Source of the DNA: Pyricularia pennisetigena
Lineage: Eukaryota; Ascomycota; Sordariomycetes; Magnaporthales; Pyriculariaceae
Direction: 5' to 3'
Assembly (NCBI RefSeq): GCF_004337985.1
Contig: NW_021940925.1
Span: 496,001 to 560,000 of the forward strand
DNA: 64,000 bases
Shown here: positions 21,501-33,716 of the stretch, in pieces
How positions within the stretch are numbered: the first letter of the stretch is position 1
Layout of the letters: every line of letters begins with the position of its first letter
Notes under the pieces: model-generated
What the model saw: only the letters and a program-made list of their open reading frames with translations
The model's database searches: none
What the model was told of the DNA's origin: nothing
Position numbers and translations under genes: made by a program

Positions 21501-22159
21501 TGCTGGTTTTCGGCGGGCCGCCTTAACCCGATCGTTAATAATCGCGGCACGGTTAATATATCCGATTTTACAAATCCCTTTTAATTTACGTTGTAAAAAT
21601 CGTTTAAATTTCCCATTTACTATTAAAAATCGGGCAAAGCAATTTTTATATCCGGATAGGAAATAACCGTAACAATTAACGTATTTGGGGGCTATTTTGC
21701 ACGGTTTTTCCTTTATTATATATTTTATTTTACCATATATACCGTAACGCGTTTACTGTACGCAGCGACGTATTTCGTAATATTCCTAATAACCGTCGTA
21801 GTAATATATAATTTTACGTAATTTTTTAATTTTCCGCGCACGTTTCGACATTCCAAAAAATTGAAAAGGTTTTACGGGTTAAAAAAAAAATATTATTTAC
21901 GTATTTTTAACCGTATATAGGTCGTAATTATATTTGGAAATATACCAATTAATTGGTTGTTAACCTATTACCACGGTAATTTCTTTTTAAATTATTTTAT
22001 ATACATCCTTTTTTCCGTCCAAATAATTTAACGTTCCGGGTATTCCAAAAACGGTATATATATATTAAATTATCGGGATAGTAATTTCCCGTACGTCCAA
22101 TACGCTTATAATAATTTTAACCGCGCTAAAATTAAGGAATTTTTACCGTATTTCCTTAA

Positions 22160-22850
22160 AAATTACCGTAATACCCCAACCCGTGGGGGTACGTTTAGCG
22201 TTTAGGATTTTATTATATAATACCGAAACCAATTCGGCCAATTTGGTCGTTACCGCGTATAATTCCCTCGTTATTATCCGCAATTTATTATTTACGCGGA
22301 TTAAAATACGGTTAAACGGTTATTTTATTAAACGTTTTAAAATTTGGGAGCGGTCCCGGCCCGATTAGGAAAAAATTACGGAATTGTTAAATATATTACC
22401 GGACGTCGTACGTATCGGGTATAAACGCGTGGCCGGGATTAAAATTTGCGTTAGGGCCGCCGTTGGTAACGTGGCGGTTCGTTCGGTTTATATAACCGAT
22501 TTATTAATGGGTATACCTTTGCTTTTAAAGGCCGACGACGCCGTGCCCGTCCTCGTAATTAAAATATTGCGTTTTTCGCTGGAATTGGTCGGCGAACGCG
22601 ACGGGGAGCGCGAACGCTTTTTTTTAGGAAGGGTGCGATTGAAAAACCAACCGTTAATTACGTCGTTAAATTTAAAAACAATTTTCCTAAACGCGGCGTC
22701 CTCCGGGGCTTGTAAATTTTCGAATTTAGTTGCAAAAACCTTTGCGAACCAATTACCGATTATTTCCACGTTTTCCAATTCCTGTTACAGTGTTTTAATA
22801 ACCAGGGCCGGGAGGTTGGAATACCTTCCGCGGCCAGCCGGTTAAAGCGC
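22160..22850 (-). pseudogene. LINE ORF1 relic
   Basis: A minus-strand frame with a basic, Ser/Arg-rich stretch (PKKKRSRSPSRSPTNSSEK, near 22620) followed, after a stop, by further open segments to about 22160. In Tad-type LINEs ORF1 is a nucleic-acid-binding protein just upstream of ORF2, which matches the position. No zinc knuckle survives. Confidence 0.5.
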
Positions 22851-23072
22851 GTTAGCGGTGCGCGTGTCGAAAAATACGTGTCCCGATTCGGCCTGGTCCT
22901 GCGGCAAAACCTGCGGCGTGCTTTGCGGGCGCGCGCGGCGGTTTGAGACCTTTGGTAAGGCCATAACGACCGGCGCCCGGAGGGCGAAAATTCTTCAGCT
23001 GTTAAGCTTATTGGTGTGTTTGGGTGTGAATCGCTAACAAAGGTGGGTCTAACCCATGAATGGTGGAGGATG

Positions 23073-23709
23073 GTGTTCGTTTTCCAATAACTGTTGAACA
23101 GCAAAATTGGCTAAAAAATCCAAGTTAACGTCGATAAACTTCTTTTAACGGCCCAAAAACCGATAAATCCAATGGTTAAAGAACGTATGACGAATAAGGG
23201 GGTAAATATAGGAGTTAAATATTATTTTGCAAACAAAAAAGCACAAATTCGTCCGTTATATATAATCCATGGCCGTCGAAAACTAATAACCGTTTTTCAG
23301 GGGTTAAAGGTTGGGTATACGGAATAAACACTTTTTTTAACCATTCGATAACCGTTTCGTTATTTGTCCACCCGTTTTCGGTTGCGTAAAATTACCAATT
23401 ATCGAAAAGGTTTAAATCCGTCGGAAACCATTATTGTTGTACGTTTTTTCCTTTAAATATAATAAGGGGAGGGAGGGCAACGCCCGAAACCGATATATAT
23501 TCGATTATAATTGTCCAACCCCGCGTTCCGGGCTTTTTCCGTTGCAACGGCCGGATCCCGTTAAACCCTAATGTTAAACCATTAAATCCTTTGCCTTCCA
23601 TTATACCGGTTTCGTCAATATTCCAACGGTTTTCCGGTTTAATAACGTTAATAACCGGGTTTATAATATAAGGCCACCAGGATTTAATTATTTCCGTAAT
23701 AGCGCCATT
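23073..23709 (-). pseudogene. Old Fot-like transposase, catalytic part
   Basis: Continues the frame from 26758 after the gypsy insertion: NGAITEIIKSWWPYIINPV, then the first catalytic Asp in RWNIDETGIMEGKG, then RKKPGTRGWTIIIEY and PLIIFKGKNVQQ. Further down, homology continues with stops through the second and third Asp regions to about 23073. The last 40% or so of the protein is missing. Mutations are largely RIP-type. Confidence 0.85.
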
Positions 23710-23899
23710 TGTGACATTTGGACCATGAGATGACCAAACCCTAACCCTGACCCCTGGCCAACGACCCACCAGGGTAATACCTTTATCTACGTCGCGTTAA
23801 ATTCAGAATTTTGTTTCCTTTTTTCTCTTCAAAGTAGAATTTTCGTCGATAAATGCCAATAAACTAGTTTCCGTATTATATTTACCCCGGGCCGTAACA
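23710..23899 (+). repeat. 5' LTR of gypsy family 1 element I
   Basis: 190 bp, TG...CA ends. The outer part contains two CCCTAACCCT-like words that are part of the LTR in all copies and are not telomeric. The first 100 bp or so are little mutated, the inner end more so. The sequence after the LTR does not begin with an obvious tRNA primer-binding TGG. Confidence 0.85.
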
Positions 23900-24341
23900 C
23901 AATTTTACTTTTAAAAAAATCGCTGGCCTAACGATTAACAAATAAAATATAATAACCTATTTTTACGCCGCTGGCGAGCGACGAAAATAAATCCGCATTC
24001 GATAAACCAAACCCGACCGGAAATTGATAAAAACGTTAATTTTAAACCCAAACCGACCCCAATTTATACCTAAATTAAAGGACCATCCACCTGCGAACAG
24101 GAAATTACGAAGGTTAATTTCGAACAAAACGGAATAAATAAATCGCTCCACCGATAACCCGACCCGACCAAAAAGTAAAACCGATTTCACGCCAAATACC
24201 GATTCCACCCTCGAAAACGAAATCGAAGTTGATTTTTTTTCGAACACCGCGTGGTTTAGTATAAAAACGCCTAAGGAAAATTTAAACGAATTCGAGTTTG
24301 CAAAAGTAAGGTATACAACGCCGGAAATAAACCCAAATATA

Positions 24342-24548
24342 ATGGCAAACGGAAATGGCCTAGCCAGCGAGATCGCTAGGCTACAGGCAGTTATTACACG
24401 CCTGCAAACCGAAAGACAAAATAACCAACCGGAAGCCCGACAAGCCACACCCGAAAATAGCGCCTTTGGAGGCACCAGGTTCGAACCGACCAAGGTAGAA
24501 ACCGACGCCTCACGCAACGCGACCGGCGGAGCAATTTGGCAACAGTAA
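24342..24548 (+). pseudogene. Gag N-terminus fused to RNase H by deletion
   Basis: From an ATG at 24342, a 68-residue open frame begins like the Gag of this family (MANGNGLASEIARLQAV...NSAFGGTRF; compare MGDANDPISEIVRLKTEI at 62573). It then passes directly into the RNase H motif KVETDASRNATGGAIWQQ, which in the full-length copy lies about 2.8 kb further on. The fusion is in frame, ends at a stop at 24546, and is unusually free of RIP. It is a deletion product and probably not functional, although the open frame is notable. Confidence 0.7.
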
Positions 24549-26300
24549 CCGGGTGGAAAATGGAAACCTGTGGGATATTTTTCAAAAACGATAACCCCAG
24601 CAGAACGCGCATACTCGATCCAAAACCGAAAACTGCTGGTAATGGTTTAAACGCTGGAATATTACGAACCAAAATTATTGGGGATAAGCTTTTTCGTGGT
24701 TATAAACCACCAAATTTTAATTTACTATTTTACAAAACGATTTTTTTCGATTTAATAAATGCGTTGGGCAAATTTCCTGGCCAATTTTAATATTACGTTT
24801 TAATACCGCCGCGGTAAAAACAATATAACCGCCGATACCTTGTCCCGCAAAACGGCAAATTTTCCAACAATTAAAATTCGGGAAAAAAAAGAACGGATAA
24901 TAATTTTAATGCCATTTAAAAAGATTATATTTACGGTGGCCGCCGTTAATATTGCCGACCCAAACGGCTACGTAATAAACGGCGCAAATTTGGTAAACCT
25001 AATACGACAAAAAAACGAAAAACAAAAATTAAACCAATATTAAAAAAAGCTAATAATCCCGGAAACGATTTTAAATGGACAAATCTTTTTAAGGACCGCT
25101 TTAATCCGTAATATTCACGAACCCAAAATATTCGCCCACGCAGGATAAAACAAAACGATATAAACGATTAAAAAATAGTATTTTTAAAAGGGTATAAATT
25201 AAACCATTCGGAAATATATCAAAAACTGTTACAATTGCGAACGAAATAAAAACAAATACGATAAAACCTCGGGCCTATTGCATCCGTTACCGATACCGAA
25301 TTACGTTTGGGAATATGTAACAGTTAACGGAAAAGATATATTTAAAAACAAGTTCGGATACGATTATATATGGGTATTCGTTTGCAAATTTAATCGCCTA
25401 ATAACCATTATCCCAGGACAAAAAACCGATACAGCAAAAATCCTAACCTCCCGATATTACCGATACCTATACCGTTTCCTAGGATTATTTTTCGTTTGGA
25501 TTAACGATAACGCCGGGCCGTTTATTTCCGAATTTACGGCGACGATAAATAAATTTACGGGTATTAAATACCGATACGGTAGCGCCATGCATTTTTAAAT
25601 ATAAAATATTGTAAAAATTACTAACCAAAAACTGGACCAAAAGCTACGGTTTTATATCGACAAATACCAAACCAATTGGAACGTATATTTACCTATTTTG
25701 GATTTTACCTATAACGCCGCGTAATATTCCAGTTTTAATATATACCCGTTAAAAGTAATATTCGGGACCGAACCCCGAAACCCGCTATCCACCGATTTAC
25801 CAATTACGACCGTTAATTTAAACCAAAAACGAAAAACCCTGCAAATCGTCCGCTAAATTAAAAAAAATCCAAAAATTGGTTCGCCAAAACGCGTTAAAAA
25901 CGCAGGCGAAATAAGAAAAACAAATTAATAAAAAGCGGCGACCAGTAAATTTTGGAATTAACGATTATATTTTCGTTAAAAAAAAGGGTTTCCGACGACC
26001 GTACCGACGACCAAATTGGATTTACAATAAACCGGATTATAGCAAATTTTAAAAAAACGAAAATATAATTATATTTTAAACGTATTTAAATCGTTTAAAA
26101 AAAAAAACTTGTTCCACGCAAACCGTTTCCGCAAAACCGCAATGGACCCATTACTATAATAAAAAAAAAGCCGCCTCCGCTAAAAAAAATTAACGGAAAA
26201 CCAAAATTTATAATCGATAAAATTTTACCGTCCCAATTATTTGGCCGGAATAAAACGTTACAATACCAGGTCGCGTGGCAAAAATGTAATCCAAACGACA
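24549..26300 (+). pseudogene. Gypsy family 1 RNase H/integrase/chromodomain relic (I)
   Basis: After the fused start, the RNase H C-terminus (WKMETCGIFFKNDNPSRTRI) and an integrase catalytic region at 25278-25598 are readable (GQKTDTAKILTSRYYRYLY, then WINDNAGPFISEF), followed by a damaged chromodomain region. There are numerous TAA stops where Gln is expected. Co-linear with 31760-33600 of the full-length copy. Confidence 0.75.
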
Positions 26301-26567
26301 CGTAATACCCGGCCGAAAATTTCAAAAATTTAACGATAATTTTTAACGATTTTTATAAAAAATATAAAAATACCGCAAAACCGCCGAAACGATTGGTAAT
26401 TTGGATAAAAACCGCTGCCGAGGATAAATTGGACAAACCGAATTAAAAGGATAATGTGGTAAAACATAGTAAATTAAACGGTAAAAGGAAAAAACGACGA
26501 TATGGTTAATTTGATAAAAATTTCGCATAATTTCCTGCGTCGATATACGAGGTTTGGAAAGGGGTAA

Positions 26568-26757
26568 TATAATATTTGGACTATAAAATAGCTAAACCCT
26601 AACCCTGACCTTTGGCCAACGACCCACCAGGGTGATACCTTTATTTACGTCGCGTTAAGTTCAGAATTTTGTTTCCTTTTTTCTCCTTAAAATAGAATCT
26701 TCGTCGATAGATGCCAATAGACTAGCTTCCGTGCTATGCTTACCCCGGGCCGTGACA
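26568..26757 (+). repeat. 3' LTR of gypsy family 1 element I
   Basis: 190 bp. The inner end is RIP-mutated (TATAATATTTGG for TGTGACATTTGG), the outer end is intact (CCGTGACA). Followed by the target duplication CCATC. Confidence 0.85.
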
Positions 26758-27146
26758 CCATCAACCCGGGCGTTTTTTATTCGACGGGGCCTTTGGGTTT
26801 TAAGGATTGGATAACGAGCCAAAAACCGGGCTATCCAACGTTTTCCAAGGTTTTTTATTTCTCCGCCGGCCTGAAAGATTCGTTCGGCAAAAAATCGTAA
26901 TTCTTAATACGTTGGCGGCAGGCCTAAAGCGGCCTGGGCAAGCACCCAATCGATTAAACGCTTTTTTTGTTCCGTTGAAAGCTTTTGGGTAATAGATTTT
27001 GCTTGTTGCATAGGTTGAGCCCCTTTTAGACGGTTTTGAAGGGTATTTCTAGGGATACCCCATTTTCGGGAGGCTTTTGCAATTGGATCGCCCTTATTGA
27101 CGTCTTTAATTGCAGATATAAACTGGTTTTCAGTATATTGCTTCAT
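26758..27146 (-). pseudogene. Old Fot-like transposase, N-terminal half
   Basis: Starts at the ATG at 27146 with MKQYTENQFISAIKDVNKG, matching the N-terminal helix-turn-helix of the intact transposases. It continues through the second DNA-binding domain (WVLAQAALGLPPTY, then a TAA where the intact copies have CAA) and RIKNARVDG. It then runs into the 3' LTR of the gypsy element. The continuation is at 23709. Confidence 0.85.
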
Positions 27147-27299
27147 TGGAAAATGGAGAATTAAGATTAGAAAAAAGTAAATCTAAAAGTGAAAAATTGG
27201 TCGAGATATTTATAATAGAAATTGGAGGTTAAAAATAAAAGTAATGTTATTTTTGGGTGTTAGAAGTTGGGGGTGCCCGAAATGGGGTACGCAACGTTA

Positions 27300-28185
27300 A
27301 CAAACATCAATGTCAAAACACTGCGACAAGCTAATGGTCAGTTGGTCACTAGGATGAAACTCGATGGCAAAACCCTTTTCCAAAATCCTTCAAAACCTCT
27401 AATCATGGATTTCGTGCATTTCGTCACCATTAATCTTCGCCGCAACTGCCAACCATTACAACCGCGGTGCTGCACATTAAAACCAAGCCATAATTAGTGA
27501 AAAAACGTATTAAACAGATAAAAATAACGGTTAAACTCGCCCGGGTAATTTGGAACGTTTGTCCACAGAATTAGGCTAAATAAAATCGCATTACAAATAT
27601 ATACCAAATTTGGGATTTATTACCAAAGTCCAAAACAGCGGATTTTACACAGCTCGAAGCCAGTATTTAAAATTTTACGAAACGCACCGATATATTATAA
27701 TAGCCTGATATGGTCCTTCGTGGCGAAATATATAAGAACTGCCCTGTTAAAAAGGCCCAGCAAAAAAAAGCTATAAAATATTTTGCATCCCATTATATAA
27801 AAATATCGATATATAAAAATCCCTTATCGATAATATTATTAAATTTGGTTTAACGACATTATATATACCATTTACCACTGTTTTTTCGTGTTTTTAAACT
27901 TGCCTTAACAAGATATTTAGCTGCATTAACCGCGTTGCATTAAATCGCGAGGCAAATGGGGATATATAAAGCAACGTAAAAAATTGAAAGGCGCCTACAA
28001 ATTTCACAATGCTAAGTAAATAAGCGGATATTTTAATTTCCGGTAGTCAAAAAGATATTCCGAACAGGCTTGGAAATTAAACCATTGCCCGCGACTAATG
28101 TAACAAATAAACTTTTTATTGTACCAAGGTTTATAACGTAGCATTTTGGGTCGAATTTGCGGGCATTTTATGCATAAATACCACC
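27300..28185. other. Spacer between two TE insertions, no gene
   Basis: AT-rich from about 27490. A 76-codon plus-strand stretch at 27267-27497 begins inside the old Fot-like terminal repeat and has no recognisable family. Nothing else is seen. Confidence 0.4.
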
Positions 28186-28374
28186 TGTGACATTTGGACC
28201 ATGAGATGACCAGACCCTAACCCTGACCCCTGGCCAACGACCCACCAGGGTAATACCTTTATCTACGTCGCGTTAAACTCAGAATTTTATTTCCTTTTTT
28301 CTTCTTAAAATAGAATTTTCGTCGATAGGTGCTAGTAAATTAGCTTCCGTACTATAATTACCCTGGCCGTAACA
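28186..28374 (+). repeat. 5' LTR of gypsy family 1 element II
   Basis: Begins TGTGACATTTGG and ends CCGTAACA. The outer half is little mutated and the inner end is RIP-changed relative to the 3' LTR's outer end (TAACA against TGACA). Confidence 0.9.
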
Positions 28375-28719
28375 CAATTTTACTTTTAAAAAAATCGCTG
28401 GCCTAACAATTAATAAATAAAACGCAATAATTTATTTTTACGCCGCTGGCGAGCGACGAAAATAAATCCGCACCCGATAAACCGATCCGATTTATACCCA
28501 AATTAAAAAACCATCCATTTGCGAGCAGGAAATTACAAAAATTAATTAAAAACCAAACGGAGCAAATAAACCGCCCTATCGATAACCCGACCCGATTAAA
28601 AAGCGAAATAAATTTTTACCCAAATACCAATTCCAATATCGAAAACGAAATCGAAATTGCATTTTCCTCGCGGTCCCCGGAATTTAACGTAAACGTACAA
28701 AAAAATAACCCCAAAATTA

Positions 28720-29800
28720 TGGGCGACGCAAACGACCCAACCAGCGAAATCGTTAAATTAAAAACGGAAATTTTAAATTAAAAAACGCGTTAAAAAACGA
28801 TATACCCAATCCCAGGTTTTACCGAAAATTAAAGCACCGAAAACCATTAATAAAAAATGCATTCGGCGGAACGAGTTTTAAAGTAAAAGGGATGGCCGTT
28901 TGGCCAACCTTTACCGAATTTTAAAGAACAGGTGGTATAAACCCTATTTATAATAATAAAGCAAGAACCAAAGCCGATCTACCCCCAAAATTCGCAGGAA
29001 ATAAAACGCAATTTAATAGCTGGTTAATAAAAATGGCCGACAAATTCGAAAAAAATGTCGCCATTTTCAGGACCGAAAAAAATCGGATACGTTACCAGAT
29101 GAATTTGCTCGAAAAAAAAACCGAAAAAGCAATAATTACTCGTTACGTTTTAATTATACGTTTTTTTTATTAGTAACCGAAATAATCCAAATTTTGAAAT
29201 TTATATACCACGACCCCAACCAGTTTATAATTGCCAAAAAAACCTTTAAAAAACACGAATTGAAGCTAGGTAAAGGCCAAAATATCCACGAATTTATTAC
29301 CACGTTTAATTTACTAACCCAATAAGTAAAAATTCGAAAAAAAAATTGGAAATAAACCTTATAGGAATATATACCCGCCGACCTGGATTACCGGCTGCTG
29401 CAAGATAATAAAAATATCGAAATAAATTACGAAACGTTTTACCAGTACGTTATTAAAACCGTTTACAGCAACCAACTGGTATTAAAAAGGGCAAAACCCG
29501 AAAAAGCACCGATAAAATCAATACGAAAAACGAAACCCGCAATAAGCAAAAAACAGTTTCGACGAAATTCCGTTCGCGTTACAAATCCAAAAATTATTAA
29601 AAAGATAAAACGGAATTAATTACGATGGCTAAAACCGGTCGTTCGCTGATTTATAAGGAGAAAAAGGCGCATTGGGATATTAACATTTATTTTATATGCG
29701 GAAAAAGTGGTTATAATTCCAAAAATTATCCCGAAAAAAAAAATAAAGGATGTTAAAACAGTAGAATAAAAGCAATAAACGGGTATTTTAAATTCGGAAA
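28720..29800 (+). pseudogene. Gag relic of gypsy family 1 element II
   Basis: The frame starts at about 28720 (MGDANDPTSEIVKLKTEI) and continues with interruptions. The zinc knuckle near 29690 reads FICGKSGYNSKNYPE. In an intact C-x2-C-x4-H-x4-C knuckle the first and last Cys and the His would be Cys/His; here they are Phe, Tyr and Tyr, as C-to-T/G-to-A changes produce. The same knuckle in the copy at 63540 keeps the last Cys. Confidence 0.8.
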
Positions 29801-29879
29801 CTACAAACGAATCGGGAAAAAAATAAAACCGCCGCAAACCTTTTCGGTGGTCCAAATATTTACAATAATTTAAACTAAT

Positions 29880-31990
29880 AATAACCCAAAATTTACATTT
29901 TTTATCGTTCGAATTTAAATATAGGTTAATGGCGTAATATTATCGGTTAAAATTTTTTATAATACCGGAGCAAATGTTTCTTTTTTAATTAGCCCAGCAA
30001 TCGTTAAATAAACCGCAAAACGGTTAAAAACCCGGTTCCAAAAGTTAAAAACCCCGTTATTTTTATCGGATTACCGCAAACAGGACGTAAAACGGATTAC
30101 GCATAAATTAAAAACAATTTTAAAAATCGATGGACGCCGGCTTAATAACCAAATGTTTTACGTAACGGAAAATGGATATAATATATTTATTGGGCAGGAT
30201 TAATTAATTAAATAGGATGTTTGGATCCACCCGAAAACGTAAACGTTCGTATAATTTAAAAAAACACCGTCGCTGGTAAAATTTTCGCCAATTATTAAAT
30301 TTCCGAATATATTATTAAATAAACCCGATCCGGTTGCATAAAATAATATAAAGCGGTGCGACCGAGCATTCGAACGAAAAACCAAAAAGGTGCAAATACT
30401 CCAACGACCGTGGCGCTAAATAATTTTTTTAAAATTTAAACCGACCCCGGTTATTTTGGGCGAGGAGTAAACCGTTGTAAATATAGCCGCATTTTAGCAC
30501 AAATTGGACACCGACCCCCGATAAAAACGATGGAAATCGTACCCAATACCCACGCAACCTATTACGTTAAAAATTGGACCCGAAAACCCCGCTATTAATT
30601 TATTTACCGTTAACCGTCCGTACCGATGGAAAACTAATAAGGGAAAACCGATTCCGTTCCCGGAAAATAAAAACCCCGACCATATCGAATTGGTCCGACG
30701 CAAATTACCATTTCGATTTGTTTATTTGGAAGGATTTTTTTCGAAAACAGTTTTAACTAATTTATTTCCATATCGCCCAGGGTACGATATAATTTTAAAG
30801 TTAAATAAACCGAAAACAGGATCGCCTCAGACGTATAAAATATTTGTGGAATTCCTACCGTTCGAAAAAGAAATAATCGACGAATTGCTACGTATTAAAT
30901 TTATCGAACCCTATATGCAAACCGACCCAGCGCCTATCCTATTTATACTTAAATTATATTCCAAAAAACGCCGTTTTTGCACCGATTACCGATGGATTAA
31001 CCAATTTTTAAAAAATCGATTCGTACCAACCCCGGATATTAACGGAATTATTTTTAATTGTCGCAATGCAAAAAGGTTTACGAAAATCGACATAATCCGA
31101 ACTTTTAACCGGTTATATATAACTGTTGGTTGAAAATATTTAACTGTTTTCCGCACCCGTTAAAGTATTTTTTAATGGAAGGTGTTTTTTTTTGGGTTAA
31201 AAATCGGCCCAATTTGGTGGCAATTTTTTATTAACGTTTAACTAAATAAATTTTTGGATTTATTTACCAGCGTATACGCCGACAATACTTTGGTTTATTC
31301 CGACGGAAGCGAAAAAAACATTGGAATTTAATAAAAAAAATTATTTACCGATTAAACCGGGTTAACCTTTAGGGAAATATTAAAAAATTTCGATTTAACG
31401 TTACCACGGTCGATTATTTTGGTATCGTTATTAACGCAGGTTTGGGTATCCGTATCGATCCGGATAAATTACAGGCCATTAGCGATTGGAAATTCGAAAA
31501 CCTTACGTCCAAAATAGCCGTACGTTCCTTGTTGGGACTATGCAATTACATCCAAATATTTTACCACCATATTGGCAGCGTCGTTAAACCGTTAAACCGA
31601 CTGTTAAAAAAAAACGCCAAATTTGCTATAGGACCAAAATAAAGGCGAATATTTAAAAAAATAAAACGTTTAACCTACGATATACCGGTTATAGCATTTT
31701 TCACCTTAAGCCGACCGATTAAGGTAAAAACCGACGTTTTACGCAACGCGACCGGCGGAGCAATTTAGTAATAATAACCGGGTGGAAAATGGAAACCTAT
31801 AAAATATTTTTTAAAAACGATAACCCCAGCAAAACGCGTATACCCGATCCAAAACCGAAAACTATTGGTAATAATTTAAACGTTGGAATATTACGAACCA
31901 AAATTATTGGGAACAAACTTTTTCGTAGTTCCAAACCACCAAATTTTAATTTATTATTCTACAAAATAATTTTTTTCGATTCGATAAATA
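29880..31990 (+). pseudogene. Protease/RT/RNase H relic of gypsy family 1 element II
   Basis: The RT is best read from 30840 (FVEFLPFEKEIIDELLRIKF, then RRFCTDYRWINQFLKN, then AKRFTKIDIIRTFNRLYITV). The catalytic YADD motif near 31270 reads YADNTLVYS, with the second Asp changed to Asn. RNase H follows (RNATGGAI, then stops). The protease is only vaguely visible near 29900-30200. Many in-frame TAA codons. Confidence 0.8.
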
Positions 31991-32099
31991 TATTGGGTAA
32001 ATTTCCTGGCCAATTTTAATATTACGTTTTAGTACCGCCGCGGTAAAAATAATATAACCGCCGATACCCTATCCCGCAAAACGGCAAATTTTCCAACAA

Positions 32100-33660
32100 T
32101 TAAAATTCGGGAAAAAAAAAACGAATAATAATTTTAATCCCATTTAAAAAAATTATATTTACGGTGGCCGCCGTTAATATTACCGACCCAAACGGCCACG
32201 TAATAAACGGCGCAGATTTGGTAAACCTAATACGACAAAAAAACGAAAAGCAAAAATTAGGCTAATATTAAAAAAAACTAATAATCCCGGAAACGATTTT
32301 AAACGGATATATATTTTTAAGGACCGTTTTAATCCGGGAAGTTCACGAACCCAAAATATTCGCCCACGCAAAACAGAACAAAACGATACAAATAATTAAA
32401 AAACAGTATTTTTGGGAGGGTATAAATTAAACCATTCGGAAATATATTAAAAATTGTTACAATTGCGAGCGAAATAAAGGTAAATACGATAAAACCCCGG
32501 GTTTATTATATCCGCTACCGATACCGAATTACGTTTGGGAATATATAACAATTAACGGAAAAAATATATTTAAAAACAAATTCGGATACAACTACGTATA
32601 AGTGTTCGTTTGCAAATTTAATCGCCTAATAATTATTATCCCAGGACAAAAAACCGATACAGCAAAAATCCTAACCTCCCGATATTACCGATACTTATAC
32701 CGTTTCCTAAAACTATTTTTCATTTGGATTAACGATAACGCCGGGCCGTTTATTTCCGAATTTATAGCGAGGATAAATAAATTTACGGGTATTAAACACC
32801 GATACGGTAGCGTTTTGTACCTTTAAATATAAGGTATTATAAAAATTACCAATTAAAAACTGGACTAAAAACTACGGTTTTATATCGACAAATATTAAAC
32901 CAATTGGAACGTACATTTACCTGTTTTAAATTTTGCCTATAACCCCGCGTGGTATTTTAACCTTAATATATACCCGTTAAAAATAATATTCGGGATCGAA
33001 CCCCGAAACCCGCTATCCACCGACCTACCAACCACAACCGTTAATTGAAACCAAAAACGAAAAACCCTGCAAATCGTCCGCCAAATTAAAAAAATCCAAA
33101 AATTGGTTCGCCAAAACGCGCTAAAAACGTAGGCGAAACAGGAAAAACAAACTAATAAAAAGCGGCGACCAATAAATTTTGGGGTTAACGATTATATTTT
33201 CGTTAAAAAAAAAGGTTTCCGACGACCGTACCGACGATTAAATTGGATTTATAATGGACCGGATTATAACAAATTTTAAAAAAACGAAAATATAATTACA
33301 TTTTGGACGTATTTAAATCGTTTAAAAAAAAAATTTGTTCCACGCAAACCGTTTCCGCAAAACCGCAATGGACCCATTACCACAATTAAAAAAAAAGCCG
33401 TTTCCGCCAAAAAAAATCAACGGAAAACCAGAATTTATAATCGATAAAATTTTAATATCCCGATTATTTGGCCGGAATAAAATATTGCAATACCAGGTCG
33501 CATGGTAAAAATATAATCCAAACGACACGTAATACCCGGTTAAAAATTTTAAAAATTTAGCGATAATTTTTAACAGTTTCCACAGAAAATATAAAAATGC
33601 CGTAAAATTACCGAAATAATTGGTAATTTGGATTAAAACCGCTGCCGAAAATAAATTGGA
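32100..33660 (+). pseudogene. Integrase and chromodomain relic of gypsy family 1 element II
   Basis: The integrase core is readable at 32600-32826 (GQKTDTAKILTSRYYRYLY, WINDNAGPFISEF). A chromodomain follows at about 33415-33600: PEFIIDKILISRLFGRNK, LQYQVAW, then a stop where Lys/Gln is expected, and YPVKNFKNLAI. In chromoviruses this domain guides integration to marked chromatin. Frame preserved, several stops. Confidence 0.8.
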
Positions 33661-33716
33661 CGATAAACATTTCGCATAATTACCTGCGTCGATATACGAG
33701 GTTTGGAAGGGGGTAA

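Larger units (their letters stand above)
17095..23060 (-). mobile_element. Tad-like LINE retrotransposon, RIP-inactivated
   Basis: A roughly 6-kb non-LTR element on the minus strand with, in order, an ORF1 relic (about 22850-22160), an endonuclease region (about 21500-20000), reverse transcriptase (about 19900-18950) and RNase H (about 18530-17800), ending in a simple-repeat tail. The whole body is AT-rich with many stops. The extreme 5' part (22850-23060) is GC-rich and looks unmutated. It abuts the broken end of the old Fot-like transposase at about 23073, so it may have inserted into that element. The order EN-RT-RNase H is typical of the Tad clade. Confidence 0.8.
23710..26757 (+). mobile_element. 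Gypsy family 1 element I, internally deleted
   Basis: A Ty3/gypsy element with 190-bp LTRs at 23710-23899 and 26568-26757 (TGTGACATTT...CGTRACA) and 5-bp target duplications CCATT (23705-23709) and CCATC (26758-26762). Compared with the full-length copy at 28186-33905 it lacks about 2.8 kb from the middle of gag to RNase H. The join is near 24480. The part 24340-24550 is little mutated, while the rest is RIP-damaged. Integrase and 3' sequences are recognisable. Confidence 0.9.
23073..27299 (-). mobile_element. Old Fot-like transposon split by a gypsy element
   Basis: A diverged relative of the intact elements. The 5' terminal repeat is at about 27250-27297 with TA at 27298-27299; on the minus strand it starts ACGTTGCGTACCCCATTTCG, similar in its first bases to the intact family. 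The transposase runs from 27146 to 26758, is interrupted by a gypsy insertion (23710-26757) and resumes from 23709 to about 23073. There it stops short of the C-terminus, beside the LINE. The insertion is flanked by CCATT/CCATC. Confidence 0.85.

Noticed and set aside
23730..23760. CCCTAACCCT words suggesting telomere repeats
   Set aside because: The same words occur at the same place in every family 1 LTR (23.7, 26.6, 28.2, 33.7, 44.7, 58.8, 62.1 kb) and are never in a tandem array, so they are LTR sequence.
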